DNA of 64,000 bases from Stenotrophomonas maltophilia (lineage in GTDB: Bacteria > Pseudomonadota > Gammaproteobacteria > Xanthomonadales > Xanthomonadaceae): positions 26,354 through 90,353 of the forward strand of contig NZ_SRHZ01000028.1 in the NCBI RefSeq assembly GCF_004684085.1. The letters run 5' to 3'. This document shows positions 21,612 through 29,522 of the stretch, one piece after another; within the stretch, counting starts at the first letter, position 1; every line of letters starts with the position of its first letter. Both the position numbers and the translations under genes were made by a program. The notes beneath the pieces were generated by a model. It saw only the letters and a program-made list of their open reading frames with translations, did no database searches and was not told the DNA's origin.

Positions 21612-21712
21612 AGAGTCGAGCCATGCTCGACTGCCCCCCTCGGTAGCTGCGGACCGTTGGTCCGCACTCTCCAGCGCCAGCCGAGCGTGGGCTCGGCGCT
21701 ACAGAGGCAGGT
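21612..21712. repeat. Three GTAG-family hairpins between the two pstS genes
   Basis: GAGTCGAGC-CAT-GCTCGACT, then a GGTAG-led GTGCGGACC-like stem (GCGGACC with GGTCCGC), then AGCGCCGAGCCC-type stem ending in CTACAG. Together with the terminator and Pho box they explain most of the 411-base gap at 21412-21822; no gene was seen there. Confidence 0.7.
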
Positions 21713-21719
21713 GTACCCC

Positions 21720-21757
21720 AAAAACAAGAAGAGCGCGAGATCTCGAGGATCTCGCGC
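21720..21757 (-). terminator. Rho-independent terminator after pstS copy 2
   Basis: GCGCGAGATC (21733-21742) pairs with GATCTCGCGC (21748-21757) around TCGAG, and the minus strand continues into TCTTCTTGTTTT. It should stop most transcription from the second pstS before the first copy. Confidence 0.85.
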
Positions 21758-21764
21758 CCTGGGC

Positions 21765-21798
21765 GGGATCGGCGGGGGAGAGAGGACCCGCCGATCCC
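21765..21798 (-). terminator. Second hairpin after pstS copy 2
   Basis: GGGATCGGCGGG (21765-21776) pairs perfectly with CCCGCCGATCCC (21787-21798). It has no T-run of its own and stands between the stop codon and the main terminator, probably protecting the message from 3' decay. Confidence 0.65.
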
Positions 21799-21822
21799 GT
21801 TCCTGCGGGGGAACGCGCTTGC

Positions 21823-22839
21823 TTACTTCAGGTTCTGCGTCCAGTAGGTCTCGATCTGGCGGACCAGGCTGTCCGGCAGCGGCACGTAGTCCAGCTGGCG
21901 GGCCTGGGCATCGCCGCTCTTGTAGACCCAGCGGAAGAACTCCTGGGTCGCCTTGCCGTTGGCAGCGTTCTTCGGCTTCTTGTGCACCAGGATGAAGTTG
22001 GTGGCGGTGATCGGCCAGGACTCAGCGCCCGGGGCGTTGGTCATCACCAGGTAGAAGTCCTTGGCGCTGGCCCAGTCGGCGCTGGCGGCAGCGGCAGCGA
22101 ACGAGGTGTCGCTCGGCTGCACGAAGCGGCCGGCAGCGTTCTTCATCGCGGTGTACGACAGCTTGTTCTGCAGCGCGTAGGACAGTTCGACGTAGCCGAT
22201 ACCGCCCTTGATCTGCTTCACGTAGGCAGCAACGCCTTCATTGCCCTTGCCACCGATGCCGGCCGGCCACTGGACCGAGGTGCCTTCGCCGACCGAGCTC
22301 TTCCACTCCGGGCTGACCTTGGACAGGTAGTTGACGAAGTTGAAGGTGGTGCCCGAACCATCCGAACGGTGCACGACGGTGATCTTGGCGCTCGGCAGGG
22401 TCACGCCCGGGTTCAGCGCGGCGATGGCCGGGTCGTTCCAGGTCTTGATCTTGCCCAGGAAGATGTTGGCCAGCACAGCACCGTCCAGCTTCAGCGCGCC
22501 CGGGGCGATGCCGGCCACGTTGACCACCGGCACCACGCCGCCGATCACCGACGGGAACTGGGCCAGGCCCGCAGCCGCCAGTTCTTCCGGCTTCAGCGGA
22601 GCATCGGAGGAGCCGAAATCAACGGTCTTGGCCTTGATCTGCGCAATGCCGCCGCCGGAACCGATCGACTGGTAGTTGACCTTGTTGCTGGTGGCGGCGT
22701 TGTAGTCGGCCGACCACTTCGACATCACCGGGTAGATGAACGAGGCGCCCGCGCCGGTGATTTCAGCGGCGTTGGCGGCGAACACGGACGACGCTGCGAA
22801 GACGGCAACGGCAACGCGCGACTTGAAGGCGTGGATCAC
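21823..22839 (-). CDS. Phosphate-binding protein PstS (copy 2), GTG start
   Basis: Secreted paralogue (338 aa) of the adjacent PstS. GTG 22839 is chosen because AGGAG lies 8 bases upstream, giving a classic signal peptide cut after ASSVFAANA. There is no lipobox, so this copy is soluble in the periplasm. Phosphate-site motifs match copy 1 (ITGAGASFIYPVMSKW, IGSGGGIAQIKAKTVDFGSSDAPL, VHRSDGSGTTFNFVNYLS). Two phased Pho boxes lie upstream, and a strong terminator follows, so it is likely a highly expressed single-gene unit. It is divergent from the phosphate porin. Confidence 0.92.
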   Translation of the reverse strand: MIHAFKSRVAVAVFAASSVFAANAAEITGAGASFIYPVMSKWSADYNAATSNKVNYQSIGSGGGIAQIKAKTVDFGSSDAPLKPEELAAAGLAQFPSVIGGVVPVVNVAGIAPGALKLDGAVLANIFLGKIKTWNDPAIAALNPGVTLPSAKITVVHRSDGSGTTFNFVNYLSKVSPEWKSSVGEGTSVQWPAGIGGKGNEGVAAYVKQIKGGIGYVELSYALQNKLSYTAMKNAAGRFVQPSDTSFAAAAASADWASAKDFYLVMTNAPGAESWPITATNFILVHKKPKNAANGKATQEFFRWVYKSGDAQARQLDYVPLPDSLVRQIETYWTQNLK

Positions 22840-22893
22840 GGGGTGGCTCCTGGGTTGATTGGAATGCGGGGTTACCCGCCCGGCGCACATTCC

Positions 22894-22944
22894 ATAACGG
22901 TTCGATGACAGCGCAGGGACCGTTGTATGACGCAACCGTTACAG
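22894..22944 (-). promoter_or_regulatory. Two Pho boxes upstream of pstS copy 2
   Basis: Minus-strand box A is CTGTCAT-CGAA-CCGTTAT (22894-22911); box B is CTGTAAC-GGTT-GCGTCAT (22927-22944). Each has two 7-base repeats with a 4-base spacer as in PhoB sites, and the boxes are offset by 33 bases, three helical turns, so PhoB dimers could bind the same face. Confidence 0.75.
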
Positions 22945-23286
22945 CGCGGCCCGGCGCCCACACAGCAGGGGTGTGAAGGTTCTGAGTGCGCCACGGGCAA
23001 CGTGATGCCCAATGCGCCGGAGACGGATGTGAGCCGGTTGCGATCACGTTCTATATGTCGCTGATGACCTGTCCGCTGTGGTCGTCAATGCCGTCCGGGT
23101 CTGGCATTCCGCAGTGATGCCGTGTCATCCACACGAAACCAGCGATGCCGGTGACGGCCGAGCGGCGACCGGCCCGCGCCTGGACGCCGATACGGCACGC
23201 CCTATGCCGCAAGGGATCGACAGGGATGCAGCGGCAAATGAGTCGTACGCATGACCGCACGAAGAAATCTGTGGTTGGTGCTCAAG
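22945..23286. other. Intergenic stretch with no recognised feature
   Basis: Between the Pho boxes of pstS copy 2 and the porin Pho box. I saw no coding signal, GTAG hairpin or RNA gene here. Its length is unusual for this compact region. Confidence 0.5.
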
Positions 23287-23304
23287 TTGTCATTCGGCTG
23301 TCAT
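23287..23304 (+). promoter_or_regulatory. Pho box upstream of the phosphate porin
   Basis: TTGTCAT-TCGG-CTGTCAT, two 7-base repeats with a 4-base spacer, matches the PhoB consensus closely. It lies 90 bases upstream of the porin start. Confidence 0.85.
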
Positions 23305-23393
23305 GGTTTTAACGGAATGTTCGCAAAACGCTTGACCGGCCTGCCGGCGTGGCGTTCTGCCCAAGCCATTCCAACCCTCTGGAGAAATCCAAA

Positions 23394-24626
23394 ATGCGTT
23401 CCCATTTGCTCGCCGCCGCGGTCGTTGCAAGCCTCGGTCTGGTTTCCGCCGACGCCTTCGCAGCCCCCGCCAGCTCGGGCGTATCCCAGGCACAGCTGCA
23501 GCAGCTGCAGGCACAGATCGCTGCGCTGCAGGCCCAGGTCCAGCAGTTGCAGAACGATTCGCAGGCGCTGCAGGCGCAGTCCGATGCGCAGTCCGAAGTG
23601 AACATCACCCAGGCCCAGGCCCTGGAAGGTGCGCAGAAGACCCAGACCAGCGTCGACAAGCTGGCCAAGCTGGTCAATGACAACAAGATCGGCGGTCGCA
23701 TGTTCTTCGACCTGACCAACATCGACAAGACCAGCAACGGCAAGGACACCGCCGCCAGCGGCAACGGTCTGGACGTCAAGCGCTTCTACCTGACCGTCGA
23801 CCACAAGTTCAATGACATCTGGTCGGCGAACCTGACCACCGACTTCCAGTACAGCTCGGCCATCGGCAACACCGAACTGTTCGTCAAGAAGGCCTACGTG
23901 CAGGGCAGCTTCGACCCGGCCTTCAACCTGCGCGTCGGTGCTGCCGACATGCCGTGGATCCCGTACGTCGAGAAGTTCTACGGCATGCGCTACGTCGAGA
24001 ACACCCTGACCGACCGCCTGAAGTACGGCAACTCGTCCGACTGGGGCCTGCATGGCTTCGGCAACCTGGGCAACAACTTCAACTACGCGGTCTCGGTCGT
24101 GTCCGGCGCCGGTTACAAGAACCCGACCCGCAGCAAGGGCATGGACGTGGAAGGCCGCGCGGCCTATACCCCGAACGAAAACTTCGTGGTTGCCGTCGGT
24201 GGCTACAGCGGCAAGCTGGGCAAGGAAACCGACATCCAGAGCGCCGAGAACACCTACACCCGCGCCAATGCGATGGTGGCCTACGCCAGCAGCGACTTCC
24301 GCGTCGGTGGCGAGTACTTCCAGGCCAAGAACCTCAACAACGTGATGACCGTTGCCACCGACAAGACCAGCGGCTGGTCGGTGTGGGGCAGCGTGCGCGT
24401 CACCGACGGCGGCATCAACGTGTTCGGTCGTTACGATGACACCGACGTCAGCAAGACGCTGGACCCGACCCTGAGCGACAAGTACTGGAACGTCGGCGTC
24501 GAGTTCCCGGTCATGAAGAACCTCAAGCTGTCGACCGTGTACAAGTACACGCACCTGGCCAACGCCGGCGACAAGAAGAACGACAAGACCAAGGAATTCG
24601 GCGTCTGGGGCGACCTGTCGTTCTGA
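23394..24626 (+). CDS. Phosphate-selective porin, OprP/OprO family
   Basis: Outer-membrane porin (410 aa) that lets phosphate or polyphosphate into the periplasm, supplying the PstS proteins. A signal peptide (cut after ADAFA) is followed by an N-terminal coiled coil rich in QLQQLQAQIAALQAQVQQLQ heptads (residues about 30-85), then a beta-barrel with many aromatic strands and a C-terminal strand ending LSF. The terminal Phe is the usual outer-membrane targeting signal. ATG 23394 has GGAGA at good spacing. A Pho box upstream and a strong terminator downstream mark it as a single-gene Pho-regulon unit. Confidence 0.9.
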   Translation: MRSHLLAAAVVASLGLVSADAFAAPASSGVSQAQLQQLQAQIAALQAQVQQLQNDSQALQAQSDAQSEVNITQAQALEGAQKTQTSVDKLAKLVNDNKIGGRMFFDLTNIDKTSNGKDTAASGNGLDVKRFYLTVDHKFNDIWSANLTTDFQYSSAIGNTELFVKKAYVQGSFDPAFNLRVGAADMPWIPYVEKFYGMRYVENTLTDRLKYGNSSDWGLHGFGNLGNNFNYAVSVVSGAGYKNPTRSKGMDVEGRAAYTPNENFVVAVGGYSGKLGKETDIQSAENTYTRANAMVAYASSDFRVGGEYFQAKNLNNVMTVATDKTSGWSVWGSVRVTDGGINVFGRYDDTDVSKTLDPTLSDKYWNVGVEFPVMKNLKLSTVYKYTHLANAGDKKNDKTKEFGVWGDLSF

Positions 24627-24655
24627 TGACCTGAAGCACCACGTGTTTGCGAACG

Positions 24656-24690
24656 AAGACGGCGGGCCTTGTGCCCGCCGTCTTTGTTTT
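24656..24690 (+). terminator. Terminator after the phosphate porin
   Basis: AGACGGCGGGC (24657-24667) pairs with GCCCGCCGTCT (24673-24683), followed by TTGTTTTGT. It also lies at the end of the convergent nth gene. Confidence 0.88.
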
Positions 24691-24708
24691 GTCACACCAC
24701 CAGCGCGG

Positions 24709-25401
24709 TCACGCCTCGGCCGTGGTTTTTTCCTTGAACCGGCACAGGTCGGCGATCACGCAGCCCGGGCAATCCGGTTTGCGCGCCTTGCATACATAAC
24801 GTCCGTGCAGGATCAGCCAGTGATGCGCGTCGAGCAGGAACTCGGTCGGAATCACCTTCACCAGCTTGTCTTCCACTTCGCGCACGTTCTTGCCCGGGGC
24901 CAGGCCGGTGCGGTTGGATACGCGGAAGATGTGCGTGTCCACCGCCATCACCGGCTCACCGAAGGCGGTGTTGAGCACCACGTTGGCGGTCTTGCGGCCC
25001 ACGCCCGGCAGCGCTTCCAGTTCATCGCGATCGCGTGGCACTTCACCGCCATGCTTCTCCAGCAGGATCGCGCAGGTGGCGATCACGTTCTTCGCCTTGG
25101 CGTTGAACAGGCCGATGGTGGCGATGTACTGCTTCAGCCCATCTTCGCCGAGTGCGAGGATCTTCGCCGGCGTGTTGGCCACCGGGAACAGGCGGCGGGT
25201 GGCCTTGTTGACGCCGACGTCGGTGGCCTGCGCGGACAGCGCCACCGCCACCAGCAGCTCGAACGGCGAGCTGTACTCCAGTTCGGTCTTGGGGTGCGGG
25301 TTGAGTTCGCGCAGGCGGGTGAACATTTCCACCACGTCGGCGCGGGGCATCACGCCGCCACGGCGCGCCGGCGCGCGCGCGGTTTTCTTCGCAGTGGCCA
25401 T
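24709..25401 (-). CDS. nth: Endonuclease III
   Basis: DNA glycosylase/AP lyase (230 aa) that removes oxidised pyrimidines. The helix-hairpin-helix is LEALPGVGRKTANVVLN with the catalytic Lys, followed by the catalytic Asp in VMAVDTHIFRVSNR. The iron-sulfur cluster motif C-x6-C-x2-C-x5-C is complete at the C-terminus (CKARKPDCPGCVIADLC). An Arg/Ala-rich N-terminal extension of about 20 residues precedes the core. It overlaps the stop of the preceding hypothetical gene by one base. Confidence 0.96.
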   Translation of the reverse strand: MATAKKTARAPARRGGVMPRADVVEMFTRLRELNPHPKTELEYSSPFELLVAVALSAQATDVGVNKATRRLFPVANTPAKILALGEDGLKQYIATIGLFNAKAKNVIATCAILLEKHGGEVPRDRDELEALPGVGRKTANVVLNTAFGEPVMAVDTHIFRVSNRTGLAPGKNVREVEDKLVKVIPTEFLLDAHHWLILHGRYVCKARKPDCPGCVIADLCRFKEKTTAEA

Positions 25402-25754
25402 TACTGTTCCTTGCCGGTGGCGCGGGCCTTGGCCCGGGCGAGAATGGCGGCCGCTGCAGCGGGCAGGGCGGGTTTCACGTCCGGCGCCGGGGCCGGCGTG
25501 CGCCGCGCGTCGCGCTCGGCCTCGCGTCGCGCCAGCCGCACGGCACGGGTGCGGTAGCGTTCGCGTGCGGCCCAGGCCGTATGCAATTGCTGCTGCGCCT
25601 GCTGCAGGCGTTGCGGAAGGTCGGGGTGGCCGGGCAGCAGCTGTTCGTCGCCAGCGCGGGCGATGTAGTCCATCAGGCCCGCCTGCAGGGCGCCATCGAG
25701 ATCGTCTGCCTGGACCCGGGCGAACAGCTGCGCGGGGTTGGGTCGGGAAGCCAT
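25401..25754 (-). CDS. Small hypothetical protein between enoyl-CoA hydratase and nth
   Basis: A 117-aa cytoplasmic protein I do not recognise. It begins MASRPNPAQLFARVQADD. The central part is Gln/Leu/Arg-rich and likely helical (QRLQQAQQQLHTAW), and the C-terminal third is Ala/Pro/Arg-rich and probably disordered. The start is 4 bases after the enoyl-CoA hydratase stop, and the stop shares one base with the nth start, so it is co-translated with both. The reading frame is supported by this tight packing and absence of a better frame. Confidence 0.7.
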   Translation of the reverse strand: MASRPNPAQLFARVQADDLDGALQAGLMDYIARAGDEQLLPGHPDLPQRLQQAQQQLHTAWAARERYRTRAVRLARREAERDARRTPAPAPDVKPALPAAAAAILARAKARATGKEQ

Positions 25755-25758
25755 GGCG

Positions 25759-26541
25759 TCAGCGGTTCTGGAAAGCCGGCGGGCGGCGCTGCAGGAATGC
25801 GCTGGTCCCTTCGCGCATGTCTTCAGTGGCAAACAGCAGGCCGAACTGCGCGCTTTCGTACTCCAGCCCTGCTTCCAGGCTGCACTCGCCGCCGACGTGC
25901 ACGGCGTCGAGCAGGCCGCGCAGGGCCAGCGGTGCCGAGCGTGCCAGCTGGCGGGCAACGTCCTGCACGCGGTTGTCCAGTTCGGCGGCGGGCACCACCT
26001 CGTTGACGATGCCCAGTGCCAGTGCACGCGCGGCGTCGATCGGCGCCCCCAGCAGGCACAGCTCCAGAGTGGCGGCGCGGCCGCACAGGCGCAGCAGGCG
26101 CTGGCTGCCACCGAAGCCGGGAATCAGGCCGAGGTTGATTTCCGGCTGGCCGACCTTGGCGGTATCGGCGGCGATGCGCAGGTGGCAGGCCATCGCCAGC
26201 TCCAGGCCACCGCCCAGCGCAAATCCGTTCACGCGCGCGATCACCGGCTTGGGCATGCGCTCGATCTGGCGCATCAGGGCTTGGCCGAGCAGGGAGAAAT
26301 CACGTCCCTGAACCGCGCTGAGTGTGTTCATTTCCGCGATGTCGGCGCCGGCCACGAAGGCCTTCGGGCCGGCGCCGGTCAGCACCACCACGCGCACCGC
26401 CGGGTCGGCTGCGGCTGCGCTGAACGCCTCGGCCAGGGCCTGCAGGGTCGCGGCATTCAAGGCGTTGAGCTTGTCCGGGCGCTGGACGGTCACGGTGCGG
26501 ATGGCGCCGTCATCGGCGACAGCGATCAGGGCATCTGACAC
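25759..26541 (-). CDS. Enoyl-CoA hydratase/isomerase family protein
   Basis: Crotonase-fold enzyme (260 aa) for hydration of enoyl-CoA in fatty or amino acid breakdown. Oxyanion-hole segments are FVAGADIAEM and NGFALGGGLELAMACHLRIAA, and the catalytic Glu is in VGQPEINLGLIPGFGGSQRL. It looks active. The start is GTG 26541 with GGAG 8 bases upstream. It is the first of three closely packed genes with the small hypothetical protein and nth. Substrate preference cannot be read from the sequence. Confidence 0.9.
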   Translation of the reverse strand: MSDALIAVADDGAIRTVTVQRPDKLNALNAATLQALAEAFSAAAADPAVRVVVLTGAGPKAFVAGADIAEMNTLSAVQGRDFSLLGQALMRQIERMPKPVIARVNGFALGGGLELAMACHLRIAADTAKVGQPEINLGLIPGFGGSQRLLRLCGRAATLELCLLGAPIDAARALALGIVNEVVPAAELDNRVQDVARQLARSAPLALRGLLDAVHVGGECSLEAGLEYESAQFGLLFATEDMREGTSAFLQRRPPAFQNR

Positions 26542-26708
26542 GGGGAAACTCCAGAAACGTTAAAAAATAGTGATATTGAACTCTGCAAACGCAGACGGGT
26601 CATAGCCTGCATCGTGAGTAGCGGTTACACGTTGCGCCCGTTATCCTAACCCGTCGCCTCAGGGCGGCGCAGAACGTCCCTGAGTTACCACCCCTGGAGA
26701 TCTGTTTG

Positions 26709-27410
26709 ATGAAGTTGCGTTCTATCGCGGTCGCCGTCGCGGCCCTGGCCCTGACGGGCAATGCCTTCGCCCAGGACATCGCGTCCGAGAAGGGCAAGCT
26801 GAGTTATTACTTCGGTTACGACTACGGCAACAACCTGGCGGAGCTGACCGGTCGCGGTGAGCAGCTGGACATCAACTCGGTGGTGAAGGGCCTGCAGGAC
26901 GCCTACGCCAAGAAGCAGCCGGCCATTACCGCCGACCAGCTGAAGCCGGCCGTTGAAGCGTTCCAGAAGCGTGAGCAGGGCCGTGCCCAGGCTGCCAAGG
27001 CCGAGTACGAAAAGGCGGCTGCCGAAAACAAGACCAAGAGCGATCAGTTCATCGCGGCGAACAAGGCCAAGGCCGGCGTGCAGTCCCTGCCGAGCGGCGT
27101 CCAGTACCGCGTGGTCGAAGCCGGCAAGGGCGCCAAGCCGACCCAGGCCAGCACCGTGCAGCTGGAAGTGGCCGGTCCGTTCCCGTACGGCCAGCGCCCG
27201 ACCGAAGCCCGCCCGGCCCAGCAGATTCCGTCGATCAAGGTCAGCGAAGTCGAAATGAAGGCCATGCGCGAGACCCTGCTGCAGATGCCGGCAGGCTCGA
27301 AGTGGGAAGTCACCCTGCCGCCGGACCAGGCCTACGGTGCCGACCCGCGTACCCCGTTCCCGCCGAACGTGGCTGTGCAGTTCGAGATCAAGCTGGTCAG
27401 CGTCAAGTAA
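26709..27410 (+). CDS. Mip/FkpA-like FKBP protein with a divergent catalytic pocket
   Basis: Secreted protein (233 aa) with a signal peptide (cut after GNAFA), the Mip-type helical dimerisation domain (KLSYYFGYDYGNNLAELTGRG through a long helix to about residue 120) and a C-terminal FKBP-like domain. The domain keeps LLQMPAGSKWEVTLPPDQAYG and ends FEIKLVSVK. The usual VxYTGxLxDGxxFDSS stretch is instead VQLEVAGPFPYGQRPTEARP, and the IPGW segment is missing. It may be a chaperone without strong prolyl isomerase activity. ATG 26709 has GGAG upstream; a terminator follows. Confidence 0.82.
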   Translation: MKLRSIAVAVAALALTGNAFAQDIASEKGKLSYYFGYDYGNNLAELTGRGEQLDINSVVKGLQDAYAKKQPAITADQLKPAVEAFQKREQGRAQAAKAEYEKAAAENKTKSDQFIAANKAKAGVQSLPSGVQYRVVEAGKGAKPTQASTVQLEVAGPFPYGQRPTEARPAQQIPSIKVSEVEMKAMRETLLQMPAGSKWEVTLPPDQAYGADPRTPFPPNVAVQFEIKLVSVK

Positions 27411-27426
27411 ATCGAAGCAGCAAACC

Positions 27427-27460
27427 AAACGCGCCGGTGACCCCACCGGCGCGTTTTTGT
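27427..27460 (+). terminator. Rho-independent terminator after the FKBP gene
   Basis: CGCGCCGGTG (27430-27439) pairs with CACCGGCGCG (27444-27453), then TTTTTG. A clear stem with T-tract 17 bases after the stop. Confidence 0.92.
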
Positions 27461-27592
27461 TTGCGCAGAACGCGACCTGTAGTGCCGGGCCATGCTCTGC
27501 GAACGCACGCAGCGCGATGCAACGTGACACGCGCCGCATCTTGACCGCGCGCAAATTCAGCCCGTTCGCGCTACTGTTGCCGAGTGCAAACA

Positions 27593-28396
27593 ATGGAAGA
27601 AACGGCGCGTGTTGTCGCAAGTCCCTGCATCGGCGTGTGCAAGCTGGATCCAGACCGGCAGTGCACCGGCTGCGGGCGGCATCTCGATGAAATCGCACGG
27701 TGGTCGTCGATGAGCAACGACGAACGCAGTCGCATCCTGCATCGCGTGCAACCCTTGCGCGAACAGCTGCAGCACTCACTGCGCGGCTCACTGGCCGACC
27801 ACGAACGTCTGATGCGCGCGCTGCATCCACTGGCCGATCCACCCGCCGGCGATGGCTGGAACCGCAGCGAGCTGATCGACCTGCTGCCGCCGGGACCGCC
27901 GGTGGAAGCCGCCGTACTGGCCGGCATCGTGCCCCGCGCCAACGGCGCACAGGTGATCCTGACCCGTCGCACCGAAACCCTGCGCACCCATGGTGGCCAG
28001 GTCGGGTTTCCCGGCGGGCGCACCGAACCCGACGACCGTGATGCACTGGCGGCGGCACTGCGCGAGAGCCAGGAAGAGATCGCGCTGGCGCCCGGCCAGG
28101 TGCAGGCGCTGGGCTATCTCGATCCGTTCGTGACCATCACCGGTTACCGGGTCACCCCGGTGGTGGCAGTGGTCGATCCGGATTTCGTGCCGGTGCCGCA
28201 ACCCAGCGAAGTGGCCGAAGTGTTCGAAGTACCGCTGGACTACCTGATGGCCGCAGACAACCTGCGTCAGGTCGAAATCAATCATCGCGGCCGCGTCCGC
28301 CACGTCCTCGAGTACGGCTGGCCCGGCCAGCGTATCTGGGGCGCGACCGCCGCCATCCTCTACAACCTGCGTCGCCGCCTGGAGCAAGTGCAATGA
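27593..28396 (+). CDS. DUF1289-NUDIX fusion, CoA-diphosphatase type
   Basis: Protein of 267 aa with two modules. The N-terminus (about residues 9-40) is a DUF1289 cysteine motif, SPCIGVCKLD...CTGCGRHLDEIARW, with four Cys that could bind a metal. The C-terminal NUDIX hydrolase (about 105-255) has the CoA-pyrophosphatase pattern LTRRTETLRTHGGQVGFPGG and the box running to RESQEEIAL. It probably hydrolyses CoA or related nucleotide diphosphates. ATG 27593 is used; a GTG three codons earlier is possible. The stop overlaps the sulfurtransferase start by 4 bases. Confidence 0.9.
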   Translation: MEETARVVASPCIGVCKLDPDRQCTGCGRHLDEIARWSSMSNDERSRILHRVQPLREQLQHSLRGSLADHERLMRALHPLADPPAGDGWNRSELIDLLPPGPPVEAAVLAGIVPRANGAQVILTRRTETLRTHGGQVGFPGGRTEPDDRDALAAALRESQEEIALAPGQVQALGYLDPFVTITGYRVTPVVAVVDPDFVPVPQPSEVAEVFEVPLDYLMAADNLRQVEINHRGRVRHVLEYGWPGQRIWGATAAILYNLRRRLEQVQ

Positions 28397-29295
28397 AGCC
28401 GATCGATCCGCCGTGGACCACGCTCGTCGATGTCGCCAGCCTGGCCGCAGTTCTGGGCCAAGGTGTGCGTGTGGTCGATGCGCGTGCCACCGCCAGCACC
28501 GCCGTGCGTGTGGTTGATGCACGTTCCTCGCTGGCCGATCCGCAGGCGGGCAGCGGCCAGTATCTGGCAGGGCATGTTCCGGGCGCGGTGTATGCCGACC
28601 TCAATCGGGACCTGTCGGATCTGACCCGTAGCGGCCACGGCCGCCATCCGCTGCCGGACAGCGATGCCTTTGCAGAGACGCTGGGCCAGTGGGGCATCGG
28701 TCCCGACACCCAGGTGGTGGTGTACGACGGCAGCGACGGCAGCATGGCCGCCTCGCGGCTGTGGTGGCTGCTGCGCCTGATCGGGCACAGCAAGGTGGCC
28801 GTGCTTGATGGTGGCATCGCCGCCTGGCAGGCCGCAGGCCATCCGTTGGCGGCCGGGCAGAACATGGTTGTCCCGTTGCCGGCCTACCCGGGTCGTTTCG
28901 ACACCAACCAGATTGCCAGTGCCGATGAACTCACCGCTCGCCTGAAGCACGCGCCGGGTTGGCTGGTTGACGCACGCGCCGGTGAACGCTTCCGTGGCGA
29001 AGTGGAACCGCTGGATCCGGTCGCCGGTCATGTACCCGGTGCGATCAACCGTCCATTCGCCCTGAACGTAGCCGACGGCCGCCTGCGCGATGCACAGGAA
29101 CTGCGCGCCGAACTGCAGGGCGTGATCGGCAACCGTGATCCGCAGCAGGTGGTGTTGATGTGCGGCTCCGGCGTAACCGCCTGCCACCTGCTGCTGGCGA
29201 TGGAAGCGGCCAGCCTGTCCGGCGCGCGCATCTACGCCGATTCCTGGAGCGGGTGGGTCAGCGATAGCAGCCGCCCAGTGGCGGTCGGCGCCTGA
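28393..29295 (+). CDS. sseA: 3-mercaptopyruvate/thiosulfate sulfurtransferase
   Basis: Two-domain rhodanese (300 aa) that moves sulfane sulfur from 3-mercaptopyruvate or thiosulfate to an acceptor. The active-site loop CGSGVTACH near residue 256 matches mercaptopyruvate sulfurtransferases. The first, inactive rhodanese domain includes GQWGIGPDTQVVVYDGSDG and LWWLLRLIGH. Near the N-terminus a 13-residue segment is duplicated in tandem (VRVVDARATAS then VRVVDARSSL). It is translationally coupled to the NUDIX gene. Confidence 0.92.
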   Translation: MKPIDPPWTTLVDVASLAAVLGQGVRVVDARATASTAVRVVDARSSLADPQAGSGQYLAGHVPGAVYADLNRDLSDLTRSGHGRHPLPDSDAFAETLGQWGIGPDTQVVVYDGSDGSMAASRLWWLLRLIGHSKVAVLDGGIAAWQAAGHPLAAGQNMVVPLPAYPGRFDTNQIASADELTARLKHAPGWLVDARAGERFRGEVEPLDPVAGHVPGAINRPFALNVADGRLRDAQELRAELQGVIGNRDPQQVVLMCGSGVTACHLLLAMEAASLSGARIYADSWSGWVSDSSRPVAVGA

Positions 29296-29302
29296 GAAGC
29301 GC

Positions 29303-29343
29303 GGGGGCGGATCCGTTTCCCGACGGGAAACGGCTCTGACCCC
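29303..29343. repeat. GGGGTC-arm hairpin
   Basis: Arms GGGGGCGGATCC and GGCTCTGACCCC surround an inner stem GTTTCCCGACGGGAAAC. It is the same family as at 2827-2910 and 32982-33081, here just after sseA. Confidence 0.8.
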
Positions 29344-29379
29344 ATCGTCAATAGCCCATTCCGATCGATTCGACGTTCA

Positions 29380-29430
29380 TCCACGCATGGCGTGGATCTA
29401 CCGTGTCGACCAACGGTCGGCACCCACCAA
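29380..29430. repeat. SMAG-type hairpins between sseA and ampD
   Basis: ATCCACGC-ATG-GCGTGGAT followed by CTACC, then GTGTCGACC-AAC-GGTCGGCAC. They are in the gap between convergent genes. Confidence 0.7.
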
Positions 29431-29522
29431 CAGCAGCAGGGACCCACCCCGCCATTCCTCGGAATGCCAGCTCTTGACGTTGACGTTGCCTCTGCGGGTG
29501 CAGGGCGCAGCCCTGCCGACCC

